From NCBI RefSeq assembly GCF_002592005.1, contig NZ_NVQF01000004.1, forward strand, positions 1-64,000: a DNA stretch of 64,000 nucleotides. Direction: 5' to 3'. Source of the DNA: Mycolicibacterium palauense (GTDB lineage: Bacteria; Actinomycetota; Actinomycetes; Mycobacteriales; Mycobacteriaceae). The notes beneath the pieces were generated by a model. It ran no database searches, had not been told where the DNA came from, and saw nothing but the letters and a program-made list of their open reading frames with translations. Positions 32,365 through 40,557 of the stretch are shown here, piece after piece (the first letter of the stretch is position 1; each line of letters begins with the position of its first letter). Made by a program: the position numbers and the translations under genes.

Positions 32365-32549
32365 TGCGCCGCCACCTTCGCTGCGCGGCACGCCAGCTCC
32401 CATCCGTGCTGCAACGCGTGCACCGCTGATCCCTCGTCGTCATCGGACGGGATGGCGTACGCGTCGGTCTCGGTCAGGCCCGTGCCGGCCAACACCTGGT
32501 GGGCGTAAGCGTGCAGTGCGCCGCCGGGATGGTCGCTGTTCTCAGCCAT
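32361..32549 (-). CDS. Small hypothetical protein
   Basis: A 62-residue protein from ATG 32549, with a helical His/Ala-rich body (LHAYAHQVLAGTGLTETDAY). It heads the unit containing the helicase and shares a GTGA overlap with the next gene. Confidence 0.55.
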   Translation of the reverse strand: MAENSDHPGGALHAYAHQVLAGTGLTETDAYAIPSDDDEGSAVHALQHGWELACRAAKVAAQ

Positions 32550-32572
32550 GGTGGGTACCGCCTATCGAGGCT

Positions 32573-32657
32573 CGGTGACCGGGCTCGCAAGCCTGGCCGT
32601 CTCTGGGCAACCCGTGGGGGTCGCGCTACATGAGAACTGTAGCGCGACCTACCGACA
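32573..32657 (-). promoter_or_regulatory. Family-1 promoter and leader hairpin
   Basis: TGTCGG-N10-TACAGT at 32636-32657 (GACAC on the other strand); leader at 32573-32599 with CCAGGCT/AGCCCGG stem, 24 nt from ATG 32549. Confidence 0.8.
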
Positions 32658-32672
32658 CGTGGACCACCACCG

Positions 32673-33944
32673 TCAAGAGCCAGCGCCGCTCGGCACCCTG
32701 GCCGTCAGCGCGAACCCCGGTGTGCGAGAAGCGGCGTGCTCGTTCCCGACGATGACGCACACCAGCTTCGACCGGGGCGGGTGATCGGGCCACGGAGTGT
32801 CGCCATCGGAGATGACGATGGTGACGTGAGGTGGCGGCCTCAGGGCGTCAGCGGCGGCGATCCCGACCCGCATGTCGGTTCCCCCGCCCCCGGTCAACAC
32901 GGCGCTGTCCACCCGGCTGATCCGCTGCGGGGTTCCGTTGGCGGCGTCGCAGGTGAGCAGGGTGACGCGATCGCCGCTGATACCCGTCGACTTGAGCACG
33001 CCCCGGATCTCCGCCATACCGGCGAGCAGATCGGCGGTGGTCATGGACGCCGAGGTGTCCAGCACGATGGCGACCCGCACCTTGGGTCCGCGCATGGACG
33101 GCAGGATCAGGCCGGGGCTCTGCCGGCGGGACGGCCGCGTGTAGGTGAACTGCACCCGGCCAGCCGCCTCGACGACGGCCTGCCGCGTCACGGACCGCAG
33201 CACCCGTTGCCAGGGCACCTTGGGCGGGCTGAGCACGCCGTTGGCCCACCGTTGCAAACCGGCGGGCACGGTCCCGCGGCCCTTCCCGGCGGCCTCGCGC
33301 ACCGCCTCGGCGATCTGCCGGCGGATCAGTCCGCCGGTCGCCTCGTCGACGCCGGTCTGCCCGTCGACGGCGTGGGCCGGTGCCAACTCCCCCGGAACCG
33401 GTGCGAGTCCCGCCCCGGATCCGCATCCCGGCTCCCCGTCCTCAGCGGGGCCGCTGCCACCTCCGCCGCCGGGGTCGTCGTCGACCACATGCGCGTAGTA
33501 GTCCTCGGCCATGCCGTGGTCGTCACACCCGATGGCCTTCGGTGTGACCACCCCGTCGGGCAGCTCCACACCCGCGTCGAGCAGGTCGTCGTTGATCTCG
33601 GCGTCGGCGGCGAGGTTCCATGCGTCATGGCTGTACGGCTGCGGCAGCGCCGTGGCCCGCTCAGCGTGCACGCGCAGCACGTGGTTGAGTTCGTGGCACA
33701 GCACTCCGCCGGATTCGCGCACCGGCCACGCGTTCTCCCCCACCAACAGTTCGGGGTCGAGATACACGCGCCACCAACGGTCTACCGCCCACGTACCCAA
33801 GCCGGGCAGTGCTACGGGAATGAGGCTGAACAGCCCGGCGGCGTAGTAGGGCATCTGCTGAAACGCCACCAGCCGCACCACTCGGAACGCCTCGCGTTCC
33901 TCAGCGGTCAGAGCGCGAGCCTCGGTGCCGGTCGCGAGGCTCAT
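32673..33944 (-). CDS. VWA-domain putative metallopeptidase (MoxR partner)
   Basis: A 423-residue protein that combines a zinc-protease-like motif, His84-Glu-Leu-Asn-His88 in CHELNHVLRVH, with a C-terminal von Willebrand A domain whose metal site is VLDTSAS. Similar proteins (DUF2201 type) occur in pairs with MoxR ATPases, as here: the upstream MoxR stop overlaps this start in ATGA. Such pairs act as metal-dependent chaperones or insertases. An acidic Gly-rich linker separates the two domains. Confidence 0.82.
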   Translation of the reverse strand: MSLATGTEARALTAEEREAFRVVRLVAFQQMPYYAAGLFSLIPVALPGLGTWAVDRWWRVYLDPELLVGENAWPVRESGGVLCHELNHVLRVHAERATALPQPYSHDAWNLAADAEINDDLLDAGVELPDGVVTPKAIGCDDHGMAEDYYAHVVDDDPGGGGGSGPAEDGEPGCGSGAGLAPVPGELAPAHAVDGQTGVDEATGGLIRRQIAEAVREAAGKGRGTVPAGLQRWANGVLSPPKVPWQRVLRSVTRQAVVEAAGRVQFTYTRPSRRQSPGLILPSMRGPKVRVAIVLDTSASMTTADLLAGMAEIRGVLKSTGISGDRVTLLTCDAANGTPQRISRVDSAVLTGGGGTDMRVGIAAADALRPPPHVTIVISDGDTPWPDHPPRSKLVCVIVGNEHAASRTPGFALTARVPSGAGS

Positions 33945-35050
33945 GCCGCGTCCTCGCTCAGCAGCCCGGCGCTCTTGAGCAGCGCTTCGAACTTGCGCAT
34001 CTCGACCGGGATCTTCGCGTTCGGCGGGCGGAAGCTGGCCAGGGTGCGCGCCGCGGCCGCGGCGAAGTCCTTCACACCGGCATCCGCGGCTGCACCGAGT
34101 GGCTTCCACGCCTTGCGGAACGCCTCGACGGTGCCGCGTTCAGCGGCCAGGGTCACCACGCCGTTCAGGACAGCCCACACGCGATCGGGCCGCTCATGCG
34201 CCCAGTCGACCAGCGAGGGGTCGGCGGTCACGGCCTCGGGGTCCGGTAGGTCGGCGTGCTGCAACCACTGCACGAATTCCATGCCGGCCCCTTCGCCGAC
34301 CAATCCCATTGCCAGGGTTTGGATCGCGGGCTGGTCGTCGGCGCGTACGTAGGCCAGTGCACGGGCGAGCATGTCCCAGCTGCGCTCCGAGGGGTAGGCG
34401 CGGCCGCGTTCCTCCGGGGATTCCGGGAACTTGTCGAGCAGGTCGGGACGATGATGGATGAAGCCCATTACCGCCGATACCGTCGCGGAGACGCGTTCGG
34501 TGCTGGCGACCACCGCGCGCGACACCGGCAGGGTGCGCCACCGGGTGCTCATGCCGTGCAGCCAGTCATCGACGGTCGGCTCATAGCTGATGTGGCAGAA
34601 CCGGTTTGCCATCGGCGGCGCGAGATCGTAGCCGCCCGCCGCCATATCGGGTGGGTTCGCGCCGGCGACGACGCGAACGTCCTCGGGGAGCTTGAGGTCA
34701 CCGACGACGCGATCGAGGACGACCGTCAGCATCGGCCCCTGGACGCTTTCGGGCACGGTGGTCAGCTCGTCGAGGAACACGATGCCCGCGCCCGCCTCGA
34801 CGAGCCGCTTGGCCCACGCGGGGGCCTCCCGCTGTACGCCGTTGCCGTTGGGGTCGAGATAGGGCAGTCCACCGATCTCGGCGGGTTCGTACTGCGAGCC
34901 CAGGACGACCTCGCACGGGATGGTCTGGGCGGCAGCGAGCCCGCGAATCAGGCTCGACTTGCCCTTTCCGGGGCGGCTCAGCAGTAGCGCCGGGACCTTC
35001 GCCATGCCGCACGCGTCGATCACGGTGACGGTGGTGTTCATATCAGCCAT
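33941..35050 (-). CDS. MoxR-type AAA+ ATPase
   Basis: A 369-residue AAA_5 protein. Walker A is SRPGKGKSS (25-33), Walker B GIVFLDEL (89-96), and the sensor-1 region reads VVAGANPPD. MoxR ATPases remodel or load metal into partner proteins, usually the VWA protein encoded next to them. ATG 35050 with GAAGGGTC upstream and a strong family-1 unit; the pair is a two-gene operon. Confidence 0.87.
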   Translation of the reverse strand: MADMNTTVTVIDACGMAKVPALLLSRPGKGKSSLIRGLAAAQTIPCEVVLGSQYEPAEIGGLPYLDPNGNGVQREAPAWAKRLVEAGAGIVFLDELTTVPESVQGPMLTVVLDRVVGDLKLPEDVRVVAGANPPDMAAGGYDLAPPMANRFCHISYEPTVDDWLHGMSTRWRTLPVSRAVVASTERVSATVSAVMGFIHHRPDLLDKFPESPEERGRAYPSERSWDMLARALAYVRADDQPAIQTLAMGLVGEGAGMEFVQWLQHADLPDPEAVTADPSLVDWAHERPDRVWAVLNGVVTLAAERGTVEAFRKAWKPLGAAADAGVKDFAAAAARTLASFRPPNAKIPVEMRKFEALLKSAGLLSEDAA

Positions 35051-35068
35051 TGCATTGACCCTTCGGTT

Positions 35069-35153
35069 GGTGACCGCCCCCGCGGGGATGGCCGTTTGTG
35101 GTGCAGGACATTGGTTTTGTCCTGCGGAATGATTCTATCGGTGGGCACCGACA
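35069..35153 (-). promoter_or_regulatory. Family-1 promoter and leader hairpin (consensus-like)
   Basis: TGTCGG-N10-TAGAAT at 35132-35153, the closest to consensus; leader at 35069-35094 with CCCC/GGGG upper stem, 19 nt from ATG 35050. Drives the MoxR-VWA operon. Confidence 0.8.
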
Positions 35154-35169
35154 CGCAAACCCCGACCGG

Positions 35170-35502
35170 TTACGGGATCAACGTGTAGCCCGCCTCGGCC
35201 AGCGCGTCGGCCAGGGTGTTGCCCCAGCCGCTGCCGGGCAGCTCCTCGGCGTCTAACCCGCGATGGAGGTCCTCCCCGGTGACACCCCACAGGAACGTCT
35301 CGACGCCGTACTCGGCACCGCCGGAGGCGGCGATGCGCGGGGCGCGGTCCAGCGTGGAGGCGACGACGGTGCCGTACCCGCGCAGCGGCGGATCCAGGAC
35401 GTACAGACCGGCGTCGCCGAACCACTCGACCACCCGTTGGCCGTCGTGGACGACGCCGGCGGCCGGGCCGACGAAGCGCGCAGATCCCATGGCATCGTTC
35501 AT
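35170..35502 (-). CDS. Hypothetical protein
   Basis: A 110-residue protein from ATG 35502, eight bases after AAGGGGCG. It reads as a compact alpha/beta fold (GVVHDGQRVVEWFGDAGLYV, VETFLWGVTGEDLHRGLD). No family is recognised. Confidence 0.6.
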   Translation of the reverse strand: MNDAMGSARFVGPAAGVVHDGQRVVEWFGDAGLYVLDPPLRGYGTVVASTLDRAPRIAASGGAEYGVETFLWGVTGEDLHRGLDAEELPGSGWGNTLADALAEAGYTLIP

Positions 35503-35523
35503 TGTCATCGCCCCTTCGGGGTT

Positions 35524-35609
35524 GGGTGGCGCCACCCTCGGGTGGGGCCGATTAGGCTATCGCACTGGGCGATTCGTGTTGCAGATGATTCTACCGGCGG
35601 GTACCGACA
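35524..35609 (-). promoter_or_regulatory. Family-1 promoter and variant leader palindrome
   Basis: TGTCGG-N10-TAGAAT at 35588-35609; leader GGGTGGC-GCCACCC at 35524-35537, a perfect 14-bp palindrome 22 nt from ATG 35502. Confidence 0.75.
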
Positions 35610-35622
35610 AGCCGGTCGTGTG

Positions 35623-35886
35623 TCACGGCCAGGGGTCGTCATACGACCACCGCTCGCCCGCAGCGAGGGGGTCGAAGTCGAGCGGCGGGGTCTCCGGGTA
35701 GCGGGCGCGGATCTCAGCCATCCTCGGGGCCGTGCGCTCGTAGTAGGCGTTCCAGTGATGGTCGCAGCGGGTGTAGCACTCCCCGCTTCCCGACAGCGCG
35801 GCGCGGGGGATGGCATCTCCCTGGCAGCCGCGAGGGCCATCCAGGCAGTCCGAAGCGGTGCCGTAAGTGGTGTTCACGTCGGTCAT
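35623..35886 (-). CDS. Small Cys-rich hypothetical protein
   Basis: An 87-residue protein from ATG 35886. Cys pairs in SDCLDGPRGCQGD and ECYTRCDHHW suggest zinc binding; the same Cys/His pattern occurs in many small actinobacterial proteins of unknown role. Confidence 0.65.
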   Translation of the reverse strand: MTDVNTTYGTASDCLDGPRGCQGDAIPRAALSGSGECYTRCDHHWNAYYERTAPRMAEIRARYPETPPLDFDPLAAGERWSYDDPWP

Positions 35887-35904
35887 GGTGTGTGCCCCTC
35901 CGTC

Positions 35905-35992
35905 GGTGACCGATCCCCGCAGAGACGGCCGATTCATAGTTCCAGCAATCGCTTTCGCGCTGTACGGGGAGATGCTATCGGGCACCACCGAC
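35905..35992 (-). promoter_or_regulatory. Family-1 promoter and leader hairpin
   Basis: TGTCGG-N10-TAGCAT at 35971-35992; leader at 35905-35931 with TCTC/GGGA upper stem, 19 nt from ATG 35886. Confidence 0.75.
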
Positions 35993-36093
35993 AACCACGG
36001 TTCCGCGGTCATCGCCCCGACCCGACAGCACCCTTTCACGGTGAGGCGGACGACGGGATCAAGGCGGCCGGAGAAAATTCGCGCCGGTCTGCC

Positions 36094-36729
36094 TCAGGAG
36101 CGCCGATAGGTGGACTCGAGTTCGAGCGGTTCCCCGGTTCGTGCGGCGGTGCGGATCTTGGCCAGGGCCGCGTCGGTGATGCCGGTGTCGCGGTCGGCGG
36201 GGTCGACGTCGAGGCTGCCCAGGATGGCGTACAGCTCGTCGTCGGCCAGATCGCCGGCGCGGTGCAGGGAGATGGCGCCTATGAGGGCTTCGAGCATGAC
36301 GCGCTCCTCGGGCGCGTACTTGGAGAACTCGGCCCCAGCCCACGCCATGGGCTCGTCATCGGCGCGCTTGAGCCGGTTGAGCGCGCCGTCGACGTCGCCG
36401 CGGAAGCGGCGCAGCACGGCGACGTCCTCCTCACTGAGTGCGGTGCCCGCCAGTTCGGCATCGGCATCGGCCAGCCAGCGTTCCAGCATCGCGTAGACGC
36501 CTCGGCGGTCGGCGAAGGCCAGTGCTCGCCAGAACGTTCGGAACGCGCCCATGTACCGCTTGTCCTGCGGGTGGCGCGGGACGAGGTGGGAGCGGATCAC
36601 GACATCGCCGTGCTTGGACTTGGCGACCTTGCCCACCCAGGCCGGTGTGAGGCGACCCTCGGGGAACTCCACCGGCGTTGCCGGCGGGAACCAGGGTTGC
36701 GCCGGCGTGTACACGCGGCTGTCGGTCAT
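36094..36729 (-). CDS. Hypothetical protein
   Basis: A 211-residue, mainly helical acidic protein from ATG 36729 with GAAGGAGTCC upstream (VYAMLERWLADADAELAGTA, RVMLEALIGAISLHRAGDLA). No family is recognised. A possible leader hairpin, GCCGGC-GCT-GCCGGC, lies at 36761-36775, but no family-1 promoter. Confidence 0.6.
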   Translation of the reverse strand: MTDSRVYTPAQPWFPPATPVEFPEGRLTPAWVGKVAKSKHGDVVIRSHLVPRHPQDKRYMGAFRTFWRALAFADRRGVYAMLERWLADADAELAGTALSEEDVAVLRRFRGDVDGALNRLKRADDEPMAWAGAEFSKYAPEERVMLEALIGAISLHRAGDLADDELYAILGSLDVDPADRDTGITDAALAKIRTAARTGEPLELESTYRRS

Positions 36730-36847
36730 GATCAGGACTCCTTCGGTATGGGTGGGTCGGGCCGGCGCTGCCGGCTTTCGCTTTGCGGTTGATGGGTGCT
36801 AGCTGCGGCGATGCCGCGTCCCCCCGTGTGGGGGCGTTGGCTTTCGG

Positions 36848-37225
36848 TCATAGCAGCCCCTGAGGGCTCAGGTGCAGCCCGAGGATGATGCCCGTCAGCA
36901 GGGACAGGACCATGAGGGCGGTCGCCAGCGCAGTGGCCGCATGCGGCCAGTGCCGCGGGTGGGCGGGGTGAGGAGCGATGCGGCTCCAGAACTCCAGTGC
37001 GGCCCGAAGGGACTCGGGGTTCGGCGAGGACTCGCGCATCGCCGTCTGCACCCACTGCCAGCGCACTCCGTAGGACAGCATCAGCGCGGCGATCTGGGCG
37101 CGGAGAACGTCGATGTCGGCGAAGCAGGCAGTGGTGGAAGCGCCGTTGGGAGGCTGGAGAAGTTCGGCGATGACGGGGCCGGGCAGGCCGACGCGGCTCG
37201 CCATCTCGTCCTCTGTGAGCTGCAT
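36848..37225 (-). CDS. Small tail-anchored protein with HTH-like start
   Basis: A 125-residue protein from ATG 37225. It opens with MQLTEDEMASRVGLPGPVIA, resembling a helix-turn-helix, and ends in one membrane segment (ALATALMVLSLLTGIILGL), so it may be a membrane-bound regulator. No family is recognised. Confidence 0.6.
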   Translation of the reverse strand: MQLTEDEMASRVGLPGPVIAELLQPPNGASTTACFADIDVLRAQIAALMLSYGVRWQWVQTAMRESSPNPESLRAALEFWSRIAPHPAHPRHWPHAATALATALMVLSLLTGIILGLHLSPQGLL

Positions 37226-37250
37226 GTGGTGGTTCCCATCGGGGTTGTGA

Positions 37251-37339
37251 GACTGGGTACGCATACCCGGCCGGTTGCTGTTGTGGGGCGCGGCCACGGG
37301 GGCCTCGTTGTCGTTCAACTGTACTGGGCAGGACGAACT
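37251..37339 (-). promoter_or_regulatory. Leader hairpin with weak family-1 promoter
   Basis: Leader at 37251-37274 with CCGGGTATG/GTACCCAG-type stem; promoter part at 37318-37339 has TACAGT but a poor upstream half. Confidence 0.5.
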
Positions 37340-37356
37340 GTGCTGCCGGGTGTTCG

Positions 37357-37557
37357 TCAGGTCAGGGTGTCGGGCTTCTTGACGGTTTCCAGATGTGCGC
37401 ACACCTGGTCGAGGGTGGTCGTGCTCAGCCCCGCCCAGCGGGCCGACCCGCCGTCTCCGAAGTCGACCCAGATCGTGCCGGCCGGTTCCGGCAGCGGTGG
37501 CTCCGGAGGGATCACTGCGGCGTCGGTGGGCGCGGATCGTGTGTGTGTTGTGTCCAT
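37357..37557 (-). CDS. Small hypothetical protein
   Basis: A 66-residue protein from ATG 37557 with AGAGGATG upstream. A Pro-rich start is followed by IWVDFGDGGSARWAGLSTTT and a short helix. No family is recognised. Confidence 0.55.
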   Translation of the reverse strand: MDTTHTRSAPTDAAVIPPEPPLPEPAGTIWVDFGDGGSARWAGLSTTTLDQVCAHLETVKKPDTLT

Positions 37558-37580
37558 GGGGCACATCCTCTTTCGGTAGA

Positions 37581-37651
37581 TGACCTGACACGCGTGTCGG
37601 GCCGGATTGTGGAACTGGTGACGGTGATGAGTCTAGTCGTGGGGGCCGACA
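37581..37651 (-). promoter_or_regulatory. Family-1 promoter and leader hairpin
   Basis: TGTCGG-N10-TAGACT at 37630-37651; leader at 37581-37604 contains the perfect stem TGACAC-GC-GTGTC(G), 24 nt from ATG 37557. Confidence 0.75.
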
Positions 37652-37664
37652 AGTCGTCGGCCCG

Positions 37665-38429
37665 TCAGTCGCGGATGCTCAACGTGGTGATCGACTGCAC
37701 CGTGTAGGTGCGAGTGATGTTGCCGTCCCAGCCGATCAGAATCGTCTGCGCGATCCGCACACCGAGAATCTCCTTCTGTGTCTCGATGTCACCTGTGGCG
37801 AAGGCCTCGATGAAGTCGTCGGCGTCAACACCATCGAGCGTCACCTCGCCGGTCAGGTGCTTGCCGACGTCGAGAGTCTCGGGCTCACCCTCGGTGCGCT
37901 GCCCGTGCTGCAGGTCCCCGGTGACGTCGAAGTCGACGACGATGGTTTCCGAGGTGTGGATGGGACCGCCGGAGTTCCGCCACCGGCGCGCCTGGTGTGA
38001 GCTGATCTTCGCCTTGGACGCGAACTGCTTCAGTCCGCCAGCACGGTCGATGGCGGCCTGGCGGTCGAGGCGCTGTTGGTCTGCACCCTGCGGGGTTCTC
38101 CCCTTCGACGCGTTGCGAGTCACGGTGCTCGCCGCCGGCCGCTTCCCGGTCTCGCGTTCGAGACGCTTGCGCATCTCATCGGTGCCGCGACGGCGCGCCT
38201 CGGCCCGCCTCTTGGCTTCCGAGACTCCCTGCCAGCGTTGCGTGTTGCTGAGTTCGCGGAACTTTCGTTCAACGAGCGCGCGCACCGACGCGCCGAAGCC
38301 CTTGCCGCCGGTTGACGACGGCTGTCCCGCTTGGCTGCTGCTCGGCGGCGGGGTGGCCGCAGGCGCCAAGGAGGACGGCGGCGTGGGGGGCGGCGTCTGC
38401 GGGGAGGTGGCAAAGCGGCCCTTCTTCAC
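37665..38429 (-). CDS. Tpg-like telomere terminal protein
   Basis: A 254-residue basic protein from GTG 38429, overlapping the Tap-like gene in GTGA. After a Pro/Ser-rich start it carries a basic helical region (VRALVERKFRELSNTQRWQG, ARRRGTDEMRKRLERETGKR), a segment like a helix-turn-helix (GGLKQFASKAKISSHQARRW), and a C-terminal domain whose order (IVVDFDVTGDLQHG, FIEAFATGDIETQKEILGVR, YTVQSITTLSI) parallels Streptomyces Tpg, the protein covalently bound to linear plasmid ends. The match is by pattern, not an alignment. Adjacency to a Tap-like gene strongly supports it. Confidence 0.7.
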   Translation of the reverse strand: MKKGRFATSPQTPPPTPPSSLAPAATPPPSSSQAGQPSSTGGKGFGASVRALVERKFRELSNTQRWQGVSEAKRRAEARRRGTDEMRKRLERETGKRPAASTVTRNASKGRTPQGADQQRLDRQAAIDRAGGLKQFASKAKISSHQARRWRNSGGPIHTSETIVVDFDVTGDLQHGQRTEGEPETLDVGKHLTGEVTLDGVDADDFIEAFATGDIETQKEILGVRIAQTILIGWDGNITRTYTVQSITTLSIRD

Positions 38430-40258
38430 TGGCCCGCACCCTCGGTTGCGGTACCCGCCTTGTCGGCGCTAGTCCACTTGACGCGGTATTTGCCGTTGGC
38501 AGTGGACTTCTCGTCGAGGATCTGCGGATCGGTCCCGGCGGGCAGCCGGTAGATCCACGCGTCGAGTTCGGCGGCGATCGGGTAGAGCCCGTGTTGGGTG
38601 GCGATGCCGGCGGCGTAGCGCATGGCGCGGAACCGGGTGTCGGCGCGGATCGCGGCGTACCAGGCGGGTTGCTGGTGCTCGCTGTGAAAGGGCGGCCACT
38701 TACCGCTGCCCATACGCCCCAGGTAGGTCGTGTAGATGGCCTTGATCATCTGCTGGTAGTCGAGCCGTTCGGCGTCGCGGGCTTCCTGGAGCTTGCCGCG
38801 CAGGGCGTCGGCCCATCCACGGAGCAGCCGGGACTGCTCGGGCCAGACCCATGCGGTGTCGATGTCGAGTTCCTCGACGCCCAGCCCGGCCCCGCCGGAT
38901 TCCACCGGCGCTGTGAGGTGCTGGATGCTGCGGGTGGTGACCCACAAGGTGGTGGGCTCCTTCCAGTGCATGCTGGGGTGCGGCAGCGGCAGTTTGGTGG
39001 TCAGCCCGTCCATCTGTTCGGCTGGCGGGAGGTGCAGCCGCCACAGACCGAACGGGGGGCGTTGTTGGTTGAAGACGTCGACCTTGATCTGTTGCAGCTC
39101 CTTGGGCTTGCCGAAGCCGAGTTCGACCTGCCCTGCGGAGGCGAGGTAGGCCGCGCGCTGGTCCACCTGCACGTCCACGGCGTCCTCTCGGCCTCGATGC
39201 GGACGGTTATCCCACTTCACCGGCAGCGTGGGCTCCAGATCGGCGCCGGCTTCGACGCTGACTTCGGTGGGAAGGGGGCAGACTTCGATTGCCTTGGTAC
39301 GGCCCGATTGCCGCTTGCGGTCGAGCAGCTGCGCGCCGACGTTGGCCCACCGCGAGGACGGCACGAGGCCGGCGTCCCCGATACCGGCGAGCCATGCGAT
39401 GCGGTCGGCGAGGAGCTTGACGGCCTCAGCCTCGTCCTCGGGCAGTTCGGTGGGTGTCCCCTCCTTCCCCGCGACGCCCATGTCACCCGGTTGTTGCGGT
39501 GGCGGGTCCAGGTACAGCAGCGGAACCAGCACGATTTGCGCTTTGCGTGTCGTACCGTCGTGGTCCTCGAATCGGCATGTGAACCAGCCGGATTGGCTCC
39601 ACGTGACTTCGCAGTGGAACGTCTTGGCCACCAGGCCGGCGAGATCATCGGGCGGCAGGTTGTCCATGGGAACGCCGAGCCCGATGAGTGCTTCGTAGGT
39701 GAACCACACCTGCGGCTGTTCTTTCGGCTTGGGGCCCCAGTTCCAGACCAGGAACTTGTGCAGCGCGTCTCCTGCGGGCATGGGGCCGGCGACGACCGCG
39801 CCGGAGGGCTTGACGATGCCTCGGCTGGTGACGATCGCGACGCGGCCGTCGGCGACGATCGGGACGTCGGTCCACTGCCGGGTCTTCGGCGCCCAGGGGG
39901 ACGTGCCGTCGTCGCTGGTCTCGGTCTGTTTCTCACCCGCGCTCTCGGTGTCGGCGGCGGTGTCGAGAATCCGCTCCTCGTAGTCGCGGACGGTCGATTC
40001 GAACCATCCTCGCCAGAAACCGGCCTCGCGGGCACTGTCACCGATCGTCATGTCGGAGGCGGGGAAGTCGGTGGGCAGGGCGCTGCGGCCCAGCCGGGCC
40101 ACCACCTGTTGGCGGGACAGGCCGGCGAGGTCGGTGGGTGTGCCCTTGGCCTCGATGTACCACTGGAAGATGTCGTGGGTTTCGGCGTCCGCGTCGATGC
40201 GGTACGTGCGTCCACCGACTGTCAGCAGATAGCTGACGGGATCATTCGCCTCGGTCAT
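38426..40258 (-). CDS. Tap-like telomere-associated protein
   Basis: A 610-residue protein whose layout follows Streptomyces Tap, which recruits terminal protein to telomeric single strands. Parallel points are the central VDVQVDQRAAYLASAG, then FGLWRLHL, TTLWVTTRSIQHLTAPVESG, a long helical YQQMIKAIYTTYLGRMGSGK, HQQPAWYAAIRADTRFRAMR and the YPIAAELDAWIYRLP end. The N-terminal part differs. It is followed at once by the Tpg-like gene and preceded, with an ATGA overlap, by a small HTH gene. Together these indicate a linear replicon. Confidence 0.72.
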   Translation of the reverse strand: MTEANDPVSYLLTVGGRTYRIDADAETHDIFQWYIEAKGTPTDLAGLSRQQVVARLGRSALPTDFPASDMTIGDSAREAGFWRGWFESTVRDYEERILDTAADTESAGEKQTETSDDGTSPWAPKTRQWTDVPIVADGRVAIVTSRGIVKPSGAVVAGPMPAGDALHKFLVWNWGPKPKEQPQVWFTYEALIGLGVPMDNLPPDDLAGLVAKTFHCEVTWSQSGWFTCRFEDHDGTTRKAQIVLVPLLYLDPPPQQPGDMGVAGKEGTPTELPEDEAEAVKLLADRIAWLAGIGDAGLVPSSRWANVGAQLLDRKRQSGRTKAIEVCPLPTEVSVEAGADLEPTLPVKWDNRPHRGREDAVDVQVDQRAAYLASAGQVELGFGKPKELQQIKVDVFNQQRPPFGLWRLHLPPAEQMDGLTTKLPLPHPSMHWKEPTTLWVTTRSIQHLTAPVESGGAGLGVEELDIDTAWVWPEQSRLLRGWADALRGKLQEARDAERLDYQQMIKAIYTTYLGRMGSGKWPPFHSEHQQPAWYAAIRADTRFRAMRYAAGIATQHGLYPIAAELDAWIYRLPAGTDPQILDEKSTANGKYRVKWTSADKAGTATEGAGQ

Positions 40259-40557
40259 CGCTGCTCCTTCCGGGGCGCCGGAATGTGAACGGAAAGGGCG
40301 TCCGGCAGCCGGCCCTTTCTCCAGCGCTGGCGAAGCGATTCAACGGCACTGGCCGTCCGCCCGATCTGCACCGCCGCCTCGGGCACGGTCAGTGCCAGAT
40401 TCAGCGCGATCTTGGCTTCGTCGACGGTCCACGGCTTCTTGACGTTCTTGGCGCGGCCCGGCACCGCGGTACGCGCCGCGCGCCCTTCGATGTAGCGTCG
40501 CCGCTCCTGGCGGCGCCCCTCGGCGAATCCACCGTCGCCGTCGTAGGCGGTGCTCAC
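40255..40557 (-). CDS. Small HTH protein heading the Tap-Tpg operon
   Basis: A 100-residue basic protein from GTG 40557 (another GTG is 18 bases upstream). KKPWTVDEAKIALNLALTVP followed by EAAVQIGRTASAVESLRQRW looks like a Myb- or SANT-type DNA-binding helix set. It may regulate or assist the telomere proteins translated with it. Confidence 0.65.
   Translation of the reverse strand: MSTAYDGDGGFAEGRRQERRRYIEGRAARTAVPGRAKNVKKPWTVDEAKIALNLALTVPEAAVQIGRTASAVESLRQRWRKGRLPDALSVHIPAPRKEQR

Noticed and set aside
38312..40288. Rightward 658-codon frame opposite the Tap-like gene
   Set aside because: A shadow of the real leftward gene: Gly/Arg/Val-rich, without domain signatures.
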